Source of the DNA: an uncultured Bacillota bacterium
GTDB taxonomy: Bacteria; Bacillota; Clostridia; Peptostreptococcales; Anaerovoracaceae
Length of the DNA stretch: 14,106 bases
Assembly: GCA_959606705.1 (NCBI GenBank)
Contig: CAUHLX010000032.1
Location: 1-14,106, forward strand
Direction of reading: 5' to 3'
Both the position numbers and the translations under genes were made by a program. Below the pieces are notes generated by a model. The model saw only the letters and a list, made by a program, of their open reading frames with translations, was not told the DNA's origin and did not search any database. Below, piece by piece: positions 1-7,066 of this stretch (position 1 is its first letter; every line of letters begins with the position of its first letter).

Positions 1-1
1 C

Positions 2-811
2 GGCGTCAAGCTGTTCACTTATCAAGGACGGGAGCTTCGGCTCACGGAGGCGGGAAAGCGTTTTCGGGAATTTGGCATGTCGGTTCGGGCGGACGACGAT
101 CGGATTCGAAAGCGGCTGATGCTTTCTCAGGGGGAAACGGCGCCGCTGCGGTTCGGAGCGACCTTGACCATCGGAGAGTATACCATGCCGGGGATTTTAC
201 AACGGGCGCTGGAGGAGCTGCCGGACCTGCGTCTGACCATGCAGGTGAAAAATACGCAGGAGCTGCTGGCCAAGCTGGAGCGGGGGGAGGTGGATTTCGC
301 GCTGGTGGAGGGCAACTTCGACCGCTCCAAATACGATGCCAGAGTCTTTTCCCAGGAGGAGATGGTGGGGATCTGTGGGCCGGACTGGCGGCGGGATCGA
401 GACGCAAGAGAGTTCGAACTGGAGGAGCTGCTGGGGGAGCGGCTGATCGTCCGGGAGGCGGGGTCTGGGACCAGGGGGGTGCTGCAGCAGGCGCTGTACG
501 AGCACAATCTCAATTTGAGCACCTTTTCCCGCGTGGTTCAGCTGGGAAGCATGGAGGCCATCAAATCCCTGGTTGCCGCGGGCTGCGGCATCGCCTTTCT
601 CTACCGGGAGGGAGTAAAAAAAGAACTGGCGCAGGGAACGCTGCGCCAGTTTCAGGTGAGGGATTTCACTCTCGCTAGAGAGTTTCATTTCGTTTCGCTC
701 AAGGGAAGTGTTCAGGCGCAGGAGCAAGCGCTGTGGTTTGAGCGGTTTTGCCGCTGGAGAGGGGAGCTCCGGTCCCAGTCCAACCCCCAGCCTCTACCCT
801 CGGAACTCTAA
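2..811 (+). CDS. LysR-family transcriptional regulator, 5' partial
   Basis: DNA-binding regulator of the LysR family; its target and inducer are unknown. The open frame runs from the window edge (frame of base 2) to TAA at 809-811, giving 269 visible residues. The first residues, GVKLFTYQGRELRLTEAG, are the end of the recognition helix and the wing of a LysR winged HTH, so about 30-35 N-terminal residues lie outside the window; ATG 77 is internal. The rest is the substrate-binding-like effector domain, with RFGATLTIGEY opening subdomain I and the typical segment GSMEAIKSLVAAGCGIAFLY near the hinge. The 3' end overlaps the stop of the converging radical SAM gene by 4 bp. Codons for KELAQGTLRQF also form a terminator hairpin for the opposite strand. 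The regulated gene is probably upstream, outside the window. Family assignment is secure; function is not. Confidence 0.93.
   Translation, partial: GVKLFTYQGRELRLTEAGKRFREFGMSVRADDDRIRKRLMLSQGETAPLRFGATLTIGEYTMPGILQRALEELPDLRLTMQVKNTQELLAKLERGEVDFALVEGNFDRSKYDARVFSQEEMVGICGPDWRRDRDAREFELEELLGERLIVREAGSGTRGVLQQALYEHNLNLSTFSRVVQLGSMEAIKSLVAAGCGIAFLYREGVKKELAQGTLRQFQVRDFTLAREFHFVSLKGSVQAQEQALWFERFCRWRGELRSQSNPQPLPSEL
616..652 (-). terminator. Intrinsic terminator for the radical SAM transcript, inside the LysR gene
   Basis: A perfect 10-bp stem (ACTGGCGCAG at 625-634 with CTGCGCCAGT at 641-650, loop GGAACG) extends by an A-T pair and a wobble pair. On the minus strand it is followed by TCTTTTTTT (complement of the seven A at 616-622), the layout of a Rho-independent terminator. 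On the plus strand only TTTC follows the hairpin, so it should not terminate LysR transcription. It lies about 155 nt past the radical SAM stop codon. Confidence 0.8.
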
Positions 812-1887
812 CCGTCCGAAGCTCCGAAGGGATGCTCGTCTTCCCTTTTAGCCGGCGAATCGAATCGGGCTTGATACACACCATCCTCCAACGTCTGGTC
901 CAAGCGGAAGAAAAAGCGAAGCTCCGGATAACGTTCTTTGAAGTAGATTCGATTGGACTTTCCGTGGCCTACCAAATTGGAAAAGCTGGGACCATTGGCG
1001 GTGAAAACCACCTGGCCGGAGGTCTTGCCGGAAGGCATCAACAGATGAAGCTGGCGTTCCAGCGCTTCCCTGGCGATCTCGCTTTCCATCAGCTGGCGGA
1101 AGGCCGGGTGAAAGGTGTTTCCCAAAACCTCCCGTTGATCTCCGATGCCATCCGTGCTTTTGAGGCCCACACGGATCACCTGAATCCCCGCGCCGGTCAA
1201 GGCCAGATACATATCCTTGGCCCTGCGGACCGTTTCGCGCAACGTGGGCGGAACGTATTGACCGCTTTCATATCTTCGGGCCAGCTCCGTGTTTTTCAGG
1301 ATGACCGTGGGATAGAGACGGGCGATTGCGGGATTCAGCCGGATGGCTTCCCGCGCCGAGTACAGACAGCTTTCATAAGAATCGCCGGGCAGTCCGATCA
1401 TGAGCTGGACTCCCAGCGTGAAGCCCGCGTCGCTGATGAGCCGGGAGGCTTCCCGGACGGAATCGCTGTCGTGTCCCCTGCCGGAGCTTAGGAGAACTTG
1501 ATCGTCCAGGGACTGGACCCCCAATTCGATGAGATCCACACCATAGTCCGAAAGCAGCGACAGGATCTGCGGATCGATATAATCGGGGCGGGTGGAAAGA
1601 CGGATTTGATGGATTCGCCCGGCGTCTTTATATTTTTTGGCTGCGGCGAGATAATCTCGCTGCTGATCCGGGGGAATTCCGGTGAAGCTGCCGCCGAAAA
1701 AGGCGATTTCCATAGTGGAAAGCCCCCGTCCCTCCATGGTGGAAAGACAGCGCTCGATCTGCCCGGTGACTTCCTCCACGGAAACCGGGCGCAGCTTTGA
1801 GGTGATAGCCCGCTGATTGCAGAACACGCAGTCGTTGGGGCAGCCGATATGCGGCAGAAAAATCGGAATGATAGCATGTGTTTTCAT
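808..1887 (-). CDS. Elp3-like radical SAM protein
   Basis: A 359-residue radical SAM enzyme of the Elp3-like group common in Clostridia. Residues 16-23 carry CPNDCVFC, the CX3CX2C ligand set for the 4Fe-4S cluster that cleaves S-adenosylmethionine. Further family signatures are FGGSFTG (64-70), RLSTRPDYI (96-104) and ELGVQSLDD (121-129), followed by GRGHDS and QLMIGLPGD. The acetyltransferase domain of true Elp3 is absent at this length, so the substrate (possibly tRNA) is inferred only. ATG 1885-1887 is the only reasonable start because the cluster motif begins 15 residues later. No Shine-Dalgarno sequence precedes it, and a well-spaced promoter ends 6 nt upstream, suggesting a leaderless mRNA. 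The TAG stop overlaps the LysR stop. A short echo, LSTME twice within residues 48-61, is visible. Confidence 0.9.
   Translation of the reverse strand: MKTHAIIPIFLPHIGCPNDCVFCNQRAITSKLRPVSVEEVTGQIERCLSTMEGRGLSTMEIAFFGGSFTGIPPDQQRDYLAAAKKYKDAGRIHQIRLSTRPDYIDPQILSLLSDYGVDLIELGVQSLDDQVLLSSGRGHDSDSVREASRLISDAGFTLGVQLMIGLPGDSYESCLYSAREAIRLNPAIARLYPTVILKNTELARRYESGQYVPPTLRETVRRAKDMYLALTGAGIQVIRVGLKSTDGIGDQREVLGNTFHPAFRQLMESEIAREALERQLHLLMPSGKTSGQVVFTANGPSFSNLVGHGKSNRIYFKERYPELRFFFRLDQTLEDGVYQARFDSPAKREDEHPFGASDG
827..849 (+). terminator. Weak candidate terminator for the LysR gene
   Basis: AAGGGA at 827-832 pairs with TCCCTT at 842-847 across a 9-nt loop, and the run TTTT (846-849) follows. It lies 16 nt past the LysR stop and inside the 3' end of the converging radical SAM gene. 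The stem is short and the T-tract poor, so this is only a candidate. Confidence 0.3.
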
Positions 1888-1893
1888 AAGTTC

Positions 1894-1922
1894 ATTTTAA
1901 CGGATCTAGGCAGGATCGTCAA
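1894..1922 (-). promoter_or_regulatory. Promoter of the radical SAM gene, leaderless geometry
   Basis: On the minus strand TTGACG (1922-1917) is followed by a 17-bp spacer and TAAAAT (1899-1894). Only six bases separate the -10 from the ATG, so transcription should start at or within a base or two of the start codon. It interleaves with the divergent plus-strand promoter. Confidence 0.65.
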
Positions 1923-1935
1923 ATTGATGTAAAAT
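1907..1935 (+). promoter_or_regulatory. Promoter of the CmpB-like/HAD/tag/FMN-protein operon
   Basis: TAGGCA (1907-1912), a 17-bp spacer and TAAAAT (1930-1935) give a plausible sigma-A promoter about 45 bp before the GTG start at 1979. The -35 box lies in the spacer of the divergent promoter, so the two probably compete for RNA polymerase. Confidence 0.5.
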
Positions 1936-1978
1936 AACAGGGTATGTCGATTTCATTCGTTCAAAGGAGGCGAGGCCC

Positions 1979-2836
1979 GTGGTCGAAACCATGGCGGAAC
2001 AGTTTTCCGTGTCTCATTTTCTATGGTATTTTGTAATCTACGCCTTTCTGGGATGGTGCGCGGAGGTAGCCTTTGCCGCCATGAATGAAGGCGTTTTTGT
2101 CAACCGCGGCTTTCTCAACGGACCGGTCTGCCCGATTTACGGGTTCGGCATGGTGATCGTACTGGGAGTGCTGAGACCCTTGAAGTCCAACGTGCTGCTT
2201 CTGTTCGCGGGGGCGGCAATTCTCACCTCGACGCTGGAATGGGTGACCGGCTTCGTGCTGGAGAAGGTGTTTCACGACAAATGGTGGGATTATTCGGAGG
2301 AACCGTTCAACTTGAACGGCTATGTCTGCTTGAAGTTTACGGTGCTCTGGGGGCTGGCCTGCGTCTTGATTCTCGACGCCATTCACCCCATGATCGTAAA
2401 GCTGGTGGGCTGGATCCCGCCGCTGGCGGGAATGATTCTGCTGGGCGTGCTTCTGGCGCTGTTCGCGGTGGACGCGGCGGTGACCATCAACGCGATTGCC
2501 AAGCTGAATCGGAAGCTGGCCCATATGAATGACATTGCCGCCAAACTAAAGGAAGTATCGGAGACTCTGGGTGAGAATATCTCCGAGGGAGTGGTGGAGC
2601 TGTCGGAGAAGAAGGAGGAGCTGGACGCGGAGGCGGCTCAGCGATTAAAAGAGTTGAAGGCGGAAGGAGAAGCGAGGAAGCAGGAGCTCTTGGCTCGCTA
2701 TGACGAGCTGGCCAATGAAAAGAAGGCGATTCAAGATCGTCTGATGAAGGCGTTTCCCAGGTTTACGTCCGTGCGGCATCGGGAGGAAATGGAGGAACTG
2801 CGGCGTCGTTATCCGAACCTGCGCCGAAAGAAATAG
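1979..2836 (+). CDS. CmpB-like putative ABC transporter (type IV) membrane protein with coiled-coil tail
   Basis: A 285-residue membrane protein of the PF06541 type (annotated as putative ABC-transporter type IV, CmpB). Typical motifs are NRGFLNGPVCPIYGFG (residues 42-57) and LEWVTGFVLEK followed by a W-W-x-Y-S segment. The first 165 residues hold about five hydrophobic segments. From about residue 175 to 265 the chain turns charged and helical, with heptad-like runs rich in Glu, Lys and Leu, probably a cytoplasmic coiled coil. The chosen start is GTG 1979, 8 nt after AAGGAGG (1964-1970); in-frame ATG 1991 would put the ribosome site 20 nt away. No ATPase gene is adjacent, so a transport role is unproven and family names should not be over-read. 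It is the first gene of a four-gene plus-strand run. Confidence 0.85.
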   Translation: MVETMAEQFSVSHFLWYFVIYAFLGWCAEVAFAAMNEGVFVNRGFLNGPVCPIYGFGMVIVLGVLRPLKSNVLLLFAGAAILTSTLEWVTGFVLEKVFHDKWWDYSEEPFNLNGYVCLKFTVLWGLACVLILDAIHPMIVKLVGWIPPLAGMILLGVLLALFAVDAAVTINAIAKLNRKLAHMNDIAAKLKEVSETLGENISEGVVELSEKKEELDAEAAQRLKELKAEGEARKQELLARYDELANEKKAIQDRLMKAFPRFTSVRHREEMEELRRRYPNLRRKK

Positions 2837-2907
2837 TGGGGAGGAAGCGCTGGGCGGATCAGCGAAGCGGGAAGAGTCAAAAGGACCTGAGAAAGGGGAG
2901 TGGATTT

Positions 2908-3699
2908 ATGATTCGGCTCATTGCGGCGGACATGGACGGGACGCTTTTGGACAGCCGGAAAAGGATGCCGCCGGGATTGGTGCCCTGTGTGAGAGAGCTC
3001 GCACGCCGGGGCGTACGCTTCGCGGTGGCCAGCGGACGGCAGTATTTCATGCTGCTTGAGGATTTAAGAGAAATCGCGGGGGAAATCATCATCATTGCGG
3101 AAAACGGAGCGGTGATTTACGATCGGGGAGAACGGGTCTATGTCCAGGCACTGGAACCGGAGCTGCTTCGAGAGCCGGTGGAAGCGGCGCGGAGCATGGA
3201 GCATGCCGGAGTGGTGCTCTGTGGTGCGGACAGCGCCTACATCGAAGATGACAATCCGGAGTTTGTCAGAAACGTCAACCTGTATTACGCCCGCTGTCAG
3301 TCGGTGCCCGATGTGCTCAAGGGGTACGGACCTGATCTGGTGTGCAAGCTGGCTTTCTTTGATCTTGAGCGGGCGGAAACCCATGTTTTCCCTCAGCTGG
3401 TCCGGTTTGCGGATCGATTTACGGTGTGTCTCTCCGGGGATCATTGGGTGGACTTCATGGAGCCGGGAGTGAACAAGGGCTCCGCCATGCGAGCCGTTCA
3501 GGAGCTTTACGGAATCGCACCTTCGGAGTGCATGGCCTTTGGGGATTACATGAACGACGCGGAGATGATGGAGGCTTGTGAGTACGGCTACGCCATGGAA
3601 AATGCCCATCCGGATCTGAAAAAGCTCTGCCGGTACCGTGCCCCGTCCAACGACGAGGATGGGGTGGTGCGAACGATCCGGCGGGAATTTGGGTTTTAA
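2908..3699 (+). CDS. Cof-type HAD-superfamily phosphatase
   Basis: A 263-residue cytoplasmic phosphatase of the Cof (HAD IIB) group, likely acting on sugar phosphates or similar metabolites; the substrate cannot be read from sequence. Motif I is DMDGT (residues 8-12) with the nucleophile Asp8 and Asp10. Motif II is ASGR (41-44). Lys190 in VNKGSAM is motif III, and GDYMND (212-217) supplies the metal-binding acids of motif IV. The C-terminal SNDEDGV is also typical. ATG 2908 follows GAAAGGGGAG with 7 nt spacing and begins directly with the family's first strand; the open frame continues up to GTG 2836, but that stretch is basic and unlike the family, so it is left out. The gap to the preceding gene is 71 bp and to the next 32 bp. 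Confidence 0.92.
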   Translation: MIRLIAADMDGTLLDSRKRMPPGLVPCVRELARRGVRFAVASGRQYFMLLEDLREIAGEIIIIAENGAVIYDRGERVYVQALEPELLREPVEAARSMEHAGVVLCGADSAYIEDDNPEFVRNVNLYYARCQSVPDVLKGYGPDLVCKLAFFDLERAETHVFPQLVRFADRFTVCLSGDHWVDFMEPGVNKGSAMRAVQELYGIAPSECMAFGDYMNDAEMMEACEYGYAMENAHPDLKKLCRYRAPSNDEDGVVRTIRREFGF

Positions 3700-3731
3700 T
3701 CTCGAAAAGCGAGGGGGAAGGAGACAAAGCA

Positions 3732-4346
3732 ATGGAGGAAGCAGGAACGAAAAAGGAAGTGTGCCGCTGTCCGTGGGTCAAGTCGGAGCTGGACGCGGAC
3801 TATCATGACCGGGAGTGGGGGCGGCCCTCCTGCGAGGATGCCCACCTCTTTGAAATGCTGATTTTGGAAGGGATGCAGGCGGGATTGTCCTGGAGCTTGA
3901 TCCTGAAAAAGCGAGAGCACATGAGAACGGTGTTCGACGGTTTCGATCCGGTGAAAATAGCCGACTGGAACGAACATAAAATTTTGGAGCTGATGGGGGA
4001 TCCGGGGGTGATTCGCAACCGCCGGAAGCTGGAAGCGGCTCGAGTGAACGCCCGATGCTTTCTGGAAACGCAGAAGGAGTTCGGAACCTTTAGCCGATAC
4101 CTCTGGAGCTTTGTGGACGGAAGGCCGATCATAAATCATTTTGAACGGATGGAGGAGGTCCCGGCGTCCACCGAATTGTCGGATCGTCTCAGCAAGGAGC
4201 TGAAAAAACGAGGCTTCAAATTTGTGGGAACCACCATCTGCTATTCGTTGATGCAGTCGGTGGGAATGGTGAACGATCACCTGGTGGGCTGCTGTAAATA
4301 TCAAGAATGCAAAGACGCAACAATGGGAAAGGAGAAACAGCGATGA
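3732..4346 (+). CDS. tag: DNA-3-methyladenine glycosylase I
   Basis: Base-excision repair enzyme that removes 3-methyladenine from alkylated DNA. The 204-residue product matches the Tag family end to end: RCPWV (12-16), YHDREWG (24-30), LEGMQAGLSW (45-54), NRRKLEAARVNA and the C-terminal GMVNDHLVGC. The zinc-binding residues known from the E. coli enzyme are preserved in pattern: Cys13, His25, and the His-X3-Cys pair His183/Cys187. Glu46 corresponds to the active-site Glu in the LEG motif. ATG 3732 follows AAGGAG (about 3718-3723) at 8 nt. The TGA stop overlaps the next ATG (ATGA at 4343-4346), suggesting translational coupling. Length is slightly above the usual 185-195 residues because of a short N-terminal extension and a basic tail. 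Confidence 0.95.
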   Translation: MEEAGTKKEVCRCPWVKSELDADYHDREWGRPSCEDAHLFEMLILEGMQAGLSWSLILKKREHMRTVFDGFDPVKIADWNEHKILELMGDPGVIRNRRKLEAARVNARCFLETQKEFGTFSRYLWSFVDGRPIINHFERMEEVPASTELSDRLSKELKKRGFKFVGTTICYSLMQSVGMVNDHLVGCCKYQECKDATMGKEKQR

Positions 4347-5215
4347 AGCGCACCCTGATTCTGTATGAAGGAAAAGCTGCGGCGGCGGAAGAGGCGGCTC
4401 GGGCTGCGGCTTGTATCCTGTCCATGGCCAGATATCTGCCGTTGGAGGAGCTGCCGGAGGATTTGAAGGCCTACGAGCAAGTGGGAGTGATCCTGGAGAC
4501 TTCGCCCACCACTGCCGGGCGAGGGGAAGAGGATGCGCTCAAGGGAACGGATGCGTTCGAGGAAACCGAAGCCAGCGTGGAGCCGAAAGCCATTTGCGGC
4601 AGCCTTTCCGGCCGGCGGCCGGAGGTGATCTTCATGAACACTCGATCAGAATCGCCCATCGAAGCCGGGGAACGACTAGCGGAGCGGTTGGCGGCGGAGG
4701 AAGCGCAGGGCGATTCTCTGCCTGAAACGACAGTTCGGCAGGAGGCGGAGCGATTTCTAAAAGCCCACAACACCTGCGCACTGGCCACCGGAAGCGGTGA
4801 CTCGGTCCGCTGTACCCCCATCGAATATTTCTATCTGGACGGAAAATTATATTTATTCAGTGAAGGCGGGCGCAAATTCCGAGGCCTTTTGAGAAATCCC
4901 CATGTTTCGGTGGCCGTATTCGACCCGTTTGAGGGCTGGGGCAGTCTGGGGGGCGTACAGCTGGACGGAACCGCCGAGCTGGTGCCGCTGTGGTCCGAAA
5001 AATACTGCTCGATTCTTCGCGCCCGAGGCTTGGACGCTCAACGGCTGAAGGCAGGACCGATCAATATGAATTTGATTGAAATTGTTCCTGGGCGGCTGGA
5101 CATGATGTGGGCGGGATTTCGGAAGCTGGGCGGCGGACTGAAGCAGTCCTGTCAGTTCCATGGTGCGGGGCCGATCAACAGTCCGGCGTCCGGGGCGGCT
5201 CCATCTGGGAAATAA
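4343..5215 (+). CDS. Two-part protein: atypical flavodoxin-like N-terminus and PNPOx-like FMN-binding domain
   Basis: A 290-residue protein. Residues 131-265 match the pyridoxamine 5'-phosphate oxidase-like split barrel that binds FMN: AERFLKAHNTCALAT, YFYLDGKLYLFSEGGRKFRG, NPHVSVAVFDP and the repeated G-V-Q-L-D-G-T strand. The first 120 residues start like a flavodoxin (KRTLILYEGK followed by an Ala-rich helix), but the phosphate-binding loop expected after the first strand is replaced by alanines and the middle is a low-complexity, acidic linker, so this half may not bind flavin. The role could be an FMN-dependent reductase; the substrate is unknown. ATG 4343 follows AAAGGAG (4328-4334) at 8 nt and overlaps the tag stop; in-frame ATG 4307 lies within tag and is less likely. 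The last 13 codons overlap the converging kinase gene by 41 bp. Confidence 0.8.
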   Translation: MKRTLILYEGKAAAAEEAARAAACILSMARYLPLEELPEDLKAYEQVGVILETSPTTAGRGEEDALKGTDAFEETEASVEPKAICGSLSGRRPEVIFMNTRSESPIEAGERLAERLAAEEAQGDSLPETTVRQEAERFLKAHNTCALATGSGDSVRCTPIEYFYLDGKLYLFSEGGRKFRGLLRNPHVSVAVFDPFEGWGSLGGVQLDGTAELVPLWSEKYCSILRARGLDAQRLKAGPINMNLIEIVPGRLDMMWAGFRKLGGGLKQSCQFHGAGPINSPASGAAPSGK

Positions 5216-6098
5216 GAGCGTCCACGTCCTTGCGATCGGCCAGCCATTCCTGAAAGGCCGAAGCGCTGCCGGCCGCCACGCCGGTACGGAAGGCTTGTGT
5301 GTAATCGTGGGATTCCAGATAGCCTGCCAAAAAGCCGGCGACCATTGAATCACCGGAGCCGACGGAGTTGACCAGCGTCCCTTTGGGAGCCTCGCTTTTC
5401 AGGACCATTCCCGTCTCACTTACCAGAATCGCTCCGTTCCCGGCCATGGAAACCAGGACATTGCGGGCGCCTTCCTTTCGAAGCGCCTCGGCACAGCGGA
5501 CGACATCCCGGTCTTGCTCCAGGGTTTCCCCGAACAGATCTCCCAGCTCGTGGTTGTTGGGTTTAATGAGAAACGGACGATATTTGAGCACATTTCGCAG
5601 CAGATCCGTGGTGGCGTCCACCACGGTGTGAATCCCGCGTCCGTCCAGGTGCTTTAAAATACGCTCATAGCTGTCCGCGGGCAGAGTGCCGGGGATGCTT
5701 CCGGCCAGCACCAAAATGTCATCCTTTTCAACGGAGTCCAGCTTGTGCAGCAGCGCGTTGAAATCCGTCTCACTGAGATTCGGTCCTTGACCGTTGATCT
5801 CCGTCTCCCGGTCGGATTTGATCTTGGTATTGATCCGGGAAAGACCGTCCACCGTGATAAAATCAGATTGACATCCGTCCTCTTTCAGCATCAGGCTGAT
5901 CTCACGGCCGGTAAAGCCGGCGGTGAATCCCAGGGCGACGCTGTCGATTCCCAGGTTTTTCAGCATGATGGAGACGTTGATCCCTTTGCCGCCGGGATAG
6001 ATGATCTGATATTCCGATCGATTGACCACGCCGGGCTTGAGATTGGAAACCCGAATGATGTGATCCAAAGAAGGATTGAAGGTTACGGTGTAAATCAT
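5175..6098 (-). CDS. fruK: 1-phosphofructokinase (PfkB family)
   Basis: ATP-dependent sugar-phosphate kinase, most likely fructose 1-phosphate to fructose 1,6-bisphosphate. The 307 residues cover the whole PfkB fold: NPSLD at 8-12, GGKGIN at 36-41 (sugar binding), IKPNNHEL around 178-185, and GSGDS at 247-251 with catalytic base Asp250. The ending GSASAFQEWLADRKDV is close to the 1-phosphofructokinase subgroup; tagatose-6-phosphate kinase is the main alternative. The ATG overlaps the TGA of the upstream DeoR gene (ATGA read on the minus strand), with GGGAGG 9 nt before the start, so the two are co-translated. No fructose PTS gene follows: the next gene converges and overlaps the 3' end by 41 bp. 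Confidence 0.88.
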   Translation of the reverse strand: MIYTVTFNPSLDHIIRVSNLKPGVVNRSEYQIIYPGGKGINVSIMLKNLGIDSVALGFTAGFTGREISLMLKEDGCQSDFITVDGLSRINTKIKSDRETEINGQGPNLSETDFNALLHKLDSVEKDDILVLAGSIPGTLPADSYERILKHLDGRGIHTVVDATTDLLRNVLKYRPFLIKPNNHELGDLFGETLEQDRDVVRCAEALRKEGARNVLVSMAGNGAILVSETGMVLKSEAPKGTLVNSVGSGDSMVAGFLAGYLESHDYTQAFRTGVAAGSASAFQEWLADRKDVDALISQMEPPRTPDC

Positions 6099-6847
6099 TT
6101 CTGACTGACCTCCCGTATCGTGGTGAGGGAACGGTACTGTTTATTGTTCAAACGGGTCGTGATGATTTCCGCTTGATTGAGCGCGGCGAAGCTCACCGCC
6201 ATAATCTTATCGAATTTGGAGGGGTCGGCCAAAACCACGCAGCGTTTGCAGCGGGACATGGCTTCCGTCTTGGTCATGGCTTCTTCCACGTCCGGGGTGC
6301 TGAAGCCCGCTCGGGGATCGATGGCGTTGGAGCCGAAAAAGCCCAGAGTGAAATGATAACGCCGCAGAGAATCGATGGAGCCGCTGCCGGTCACCGCCCC
6401 CGCGATTCCCCGCATCCGGCCGCCCAGCACAAAGGTGGCAAATCCCCGACGGGCCAGTTTATAAGCGGTAATGTAGCTGTTGCTTACAAAGGTTGCCTTT
6501 TCCGCCGTAATATAATCAACCAACGTCTCGGTACTAGTGCCGGCGTCCACATAAACGAAGTCGTTGTCCCGCACCAGAGTGGCGGCGTATTTGGCGATCT
6601 GTTCCTTTTCCTCGGCGTAGAGTCCGTAACGGTCGTTGACGTCGCTCTCTTCCGCCGAGTAATCGTTGGAAATCAGCGTGGCTCCGCCGTAAACTTTGTT
6701 CAGCTTGCCCATGCGGTCCAGCGCGTTCAAGTCTCTGCGAATGGTGGATTCGGAGGTGGAGAGCAGTTCGGTCAGCTCGGCTACCGTGACGGCTTTCTTG
6801 TCGGATAATAATTTCAAAATTTGTGTATAACGTTCTTCTGTCAACAT
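6095..6847 (-). CDS. DeoR-family transcriptional regulator (FruR-like)
   Basis: A 250-residue DeoR/GlpR-type repressor. Residues 1-55 are the winged HTH: MLTEERYTQILKLL, then TVAELTELLSTSESTIRRDL and the conserved RMGKLNKVYGGA. The remainder is the DeoR sensor domain, related to sugar-phosphate isomerases, with YVDAGTST lining the phosphate pocket. Position directly before a 1-phosphofructokinase suggests a fructose-derived phosphate as effector, which is inference. The start is ATG 6845-6847, preceded on the minus strand by AAAGGAG at 8 nt; an in-frame extension reaches ATG 6961 but is basic, unlike the family, and lies over the promoter. Its own promoter overlaps one arm of the 14-bp inverted repeats upstream, in keeping with autoregulation. 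Confidence 0.9.
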   Translation of the reverse strand: MLTEERYTQILKLLSDKKAVTVAELTELLSTSESTIRRDLNALDRMGKLNKVYGGATLISNDYSAEESDVNDRYGLYAEEKEQIAKYAATLVRDNDFVYVDAGTSTETLVDYITAEKATFVSNSYITAYKLARRGFATFVLGGRMRGIAGAVTGSGSIDSLRRYHFTLGFFGSNAIDPRAGFSTPDVEEAMTKTEAMSRCKRCVVLADPSKFDKIMAVSFAALNQAEIITTRLNNKQYRSLTTIREVSQK

Positions 6848-6932
6848 AACGGAAGCTCCTTTGCTAAGTTTTTTACGTTTCTGACGATTCGGATGAATGA
6901 CGGAACTTGCATCCTTTCTTTTGGTTGTATTT

Positions 6933-6961
6933 AAAATAACACCAAACTCTTTCAAAGTCAA
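6933..6961 (-). promoter_or_regulatory. Promoter of the fruR-fruK-like operon
   Basis: Minus-strand TTGACT (6961-6956), 17-bp spacer, TATTTT (6938-6933). The -35 lies inside repeat arm A (6951-6964). The predicted 5' leader is about 80 nt and shows no recognised riboswitch. Confidence 0.5.
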
Positions 6962-7026
6962 TCATAAAAATCCAAAATTAATCAATGACTTTTTTGTTTT
7001 TATCAAAATCGTTGATTGAGTTTGAA
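6951..7026. promoter_or_regulatory. Candidate DeoR operator cluster
   Basis: TTCAAAGTCAATCA (6951-6964) and TGATTGAGTTTGAA (7013-7026) are inverted copies with 13 of 14 matches, 48 bp apart. TCCAAAATTAATCA (6971-6984) matches the first arm in 11 of 14 positions, in direct orientation and offset by 20 bp, about two helical turns. A smaller ATCAA-N5-TTGAT palindrome occurs at 7002-7016. The first arm covers the -35 of the DeoR gene; the last lies just upstream of the divergent promoter P1. Repeats of this kind near a DeoR gene are typical operators; binding is inferred. Confidence 0.55.
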
Positions 7027-7038
7027 GGAGTTCTCCGT

Positions 7039-7066
7039 TTGCCTTTTTCTCAGGAAATGGTATAAT
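7039..7066 (+). promoter_or_regulatory. Promoter P1 of the small transcription unit
   Basis: TTGCCT (7039-7044), 16-bp spacer and consensus TATAAT (7061-7066) extended by TGG immediately upstream (TGGTATAAT). Transcription would start near 7073, just before a small hairpin with a GTGA loop. Confidence 0.6.

Noticed and set aside
748..1491. 247-codon plus-strand open frame
   Set aside because: It is antisense to the radical SAM gene, whose cluster and family motifs are intact; it has no recognisable family and no ribosome site.
2836..2907. N-terminal extension of the HAD phosphatase
   Set aside because: Basic, non-family residues from GTG 2836; ATG 2908 has a good ribosome site and begins at the conserved first strand.
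3702..3714. CTCG...CGAG hairpin between the HAD and tag genes
   Set aside because: The stem is about 4 bp with no T-tract, and the genes are only 32 bp apart in one operon.
6848..6961. N-terminal extension of the DeoR regulator
   Set aside because: It overlaps the predicted promoter and start of transcription; ATG 6845-6847 has AAAGGAG at 8 nt and matches the family start.
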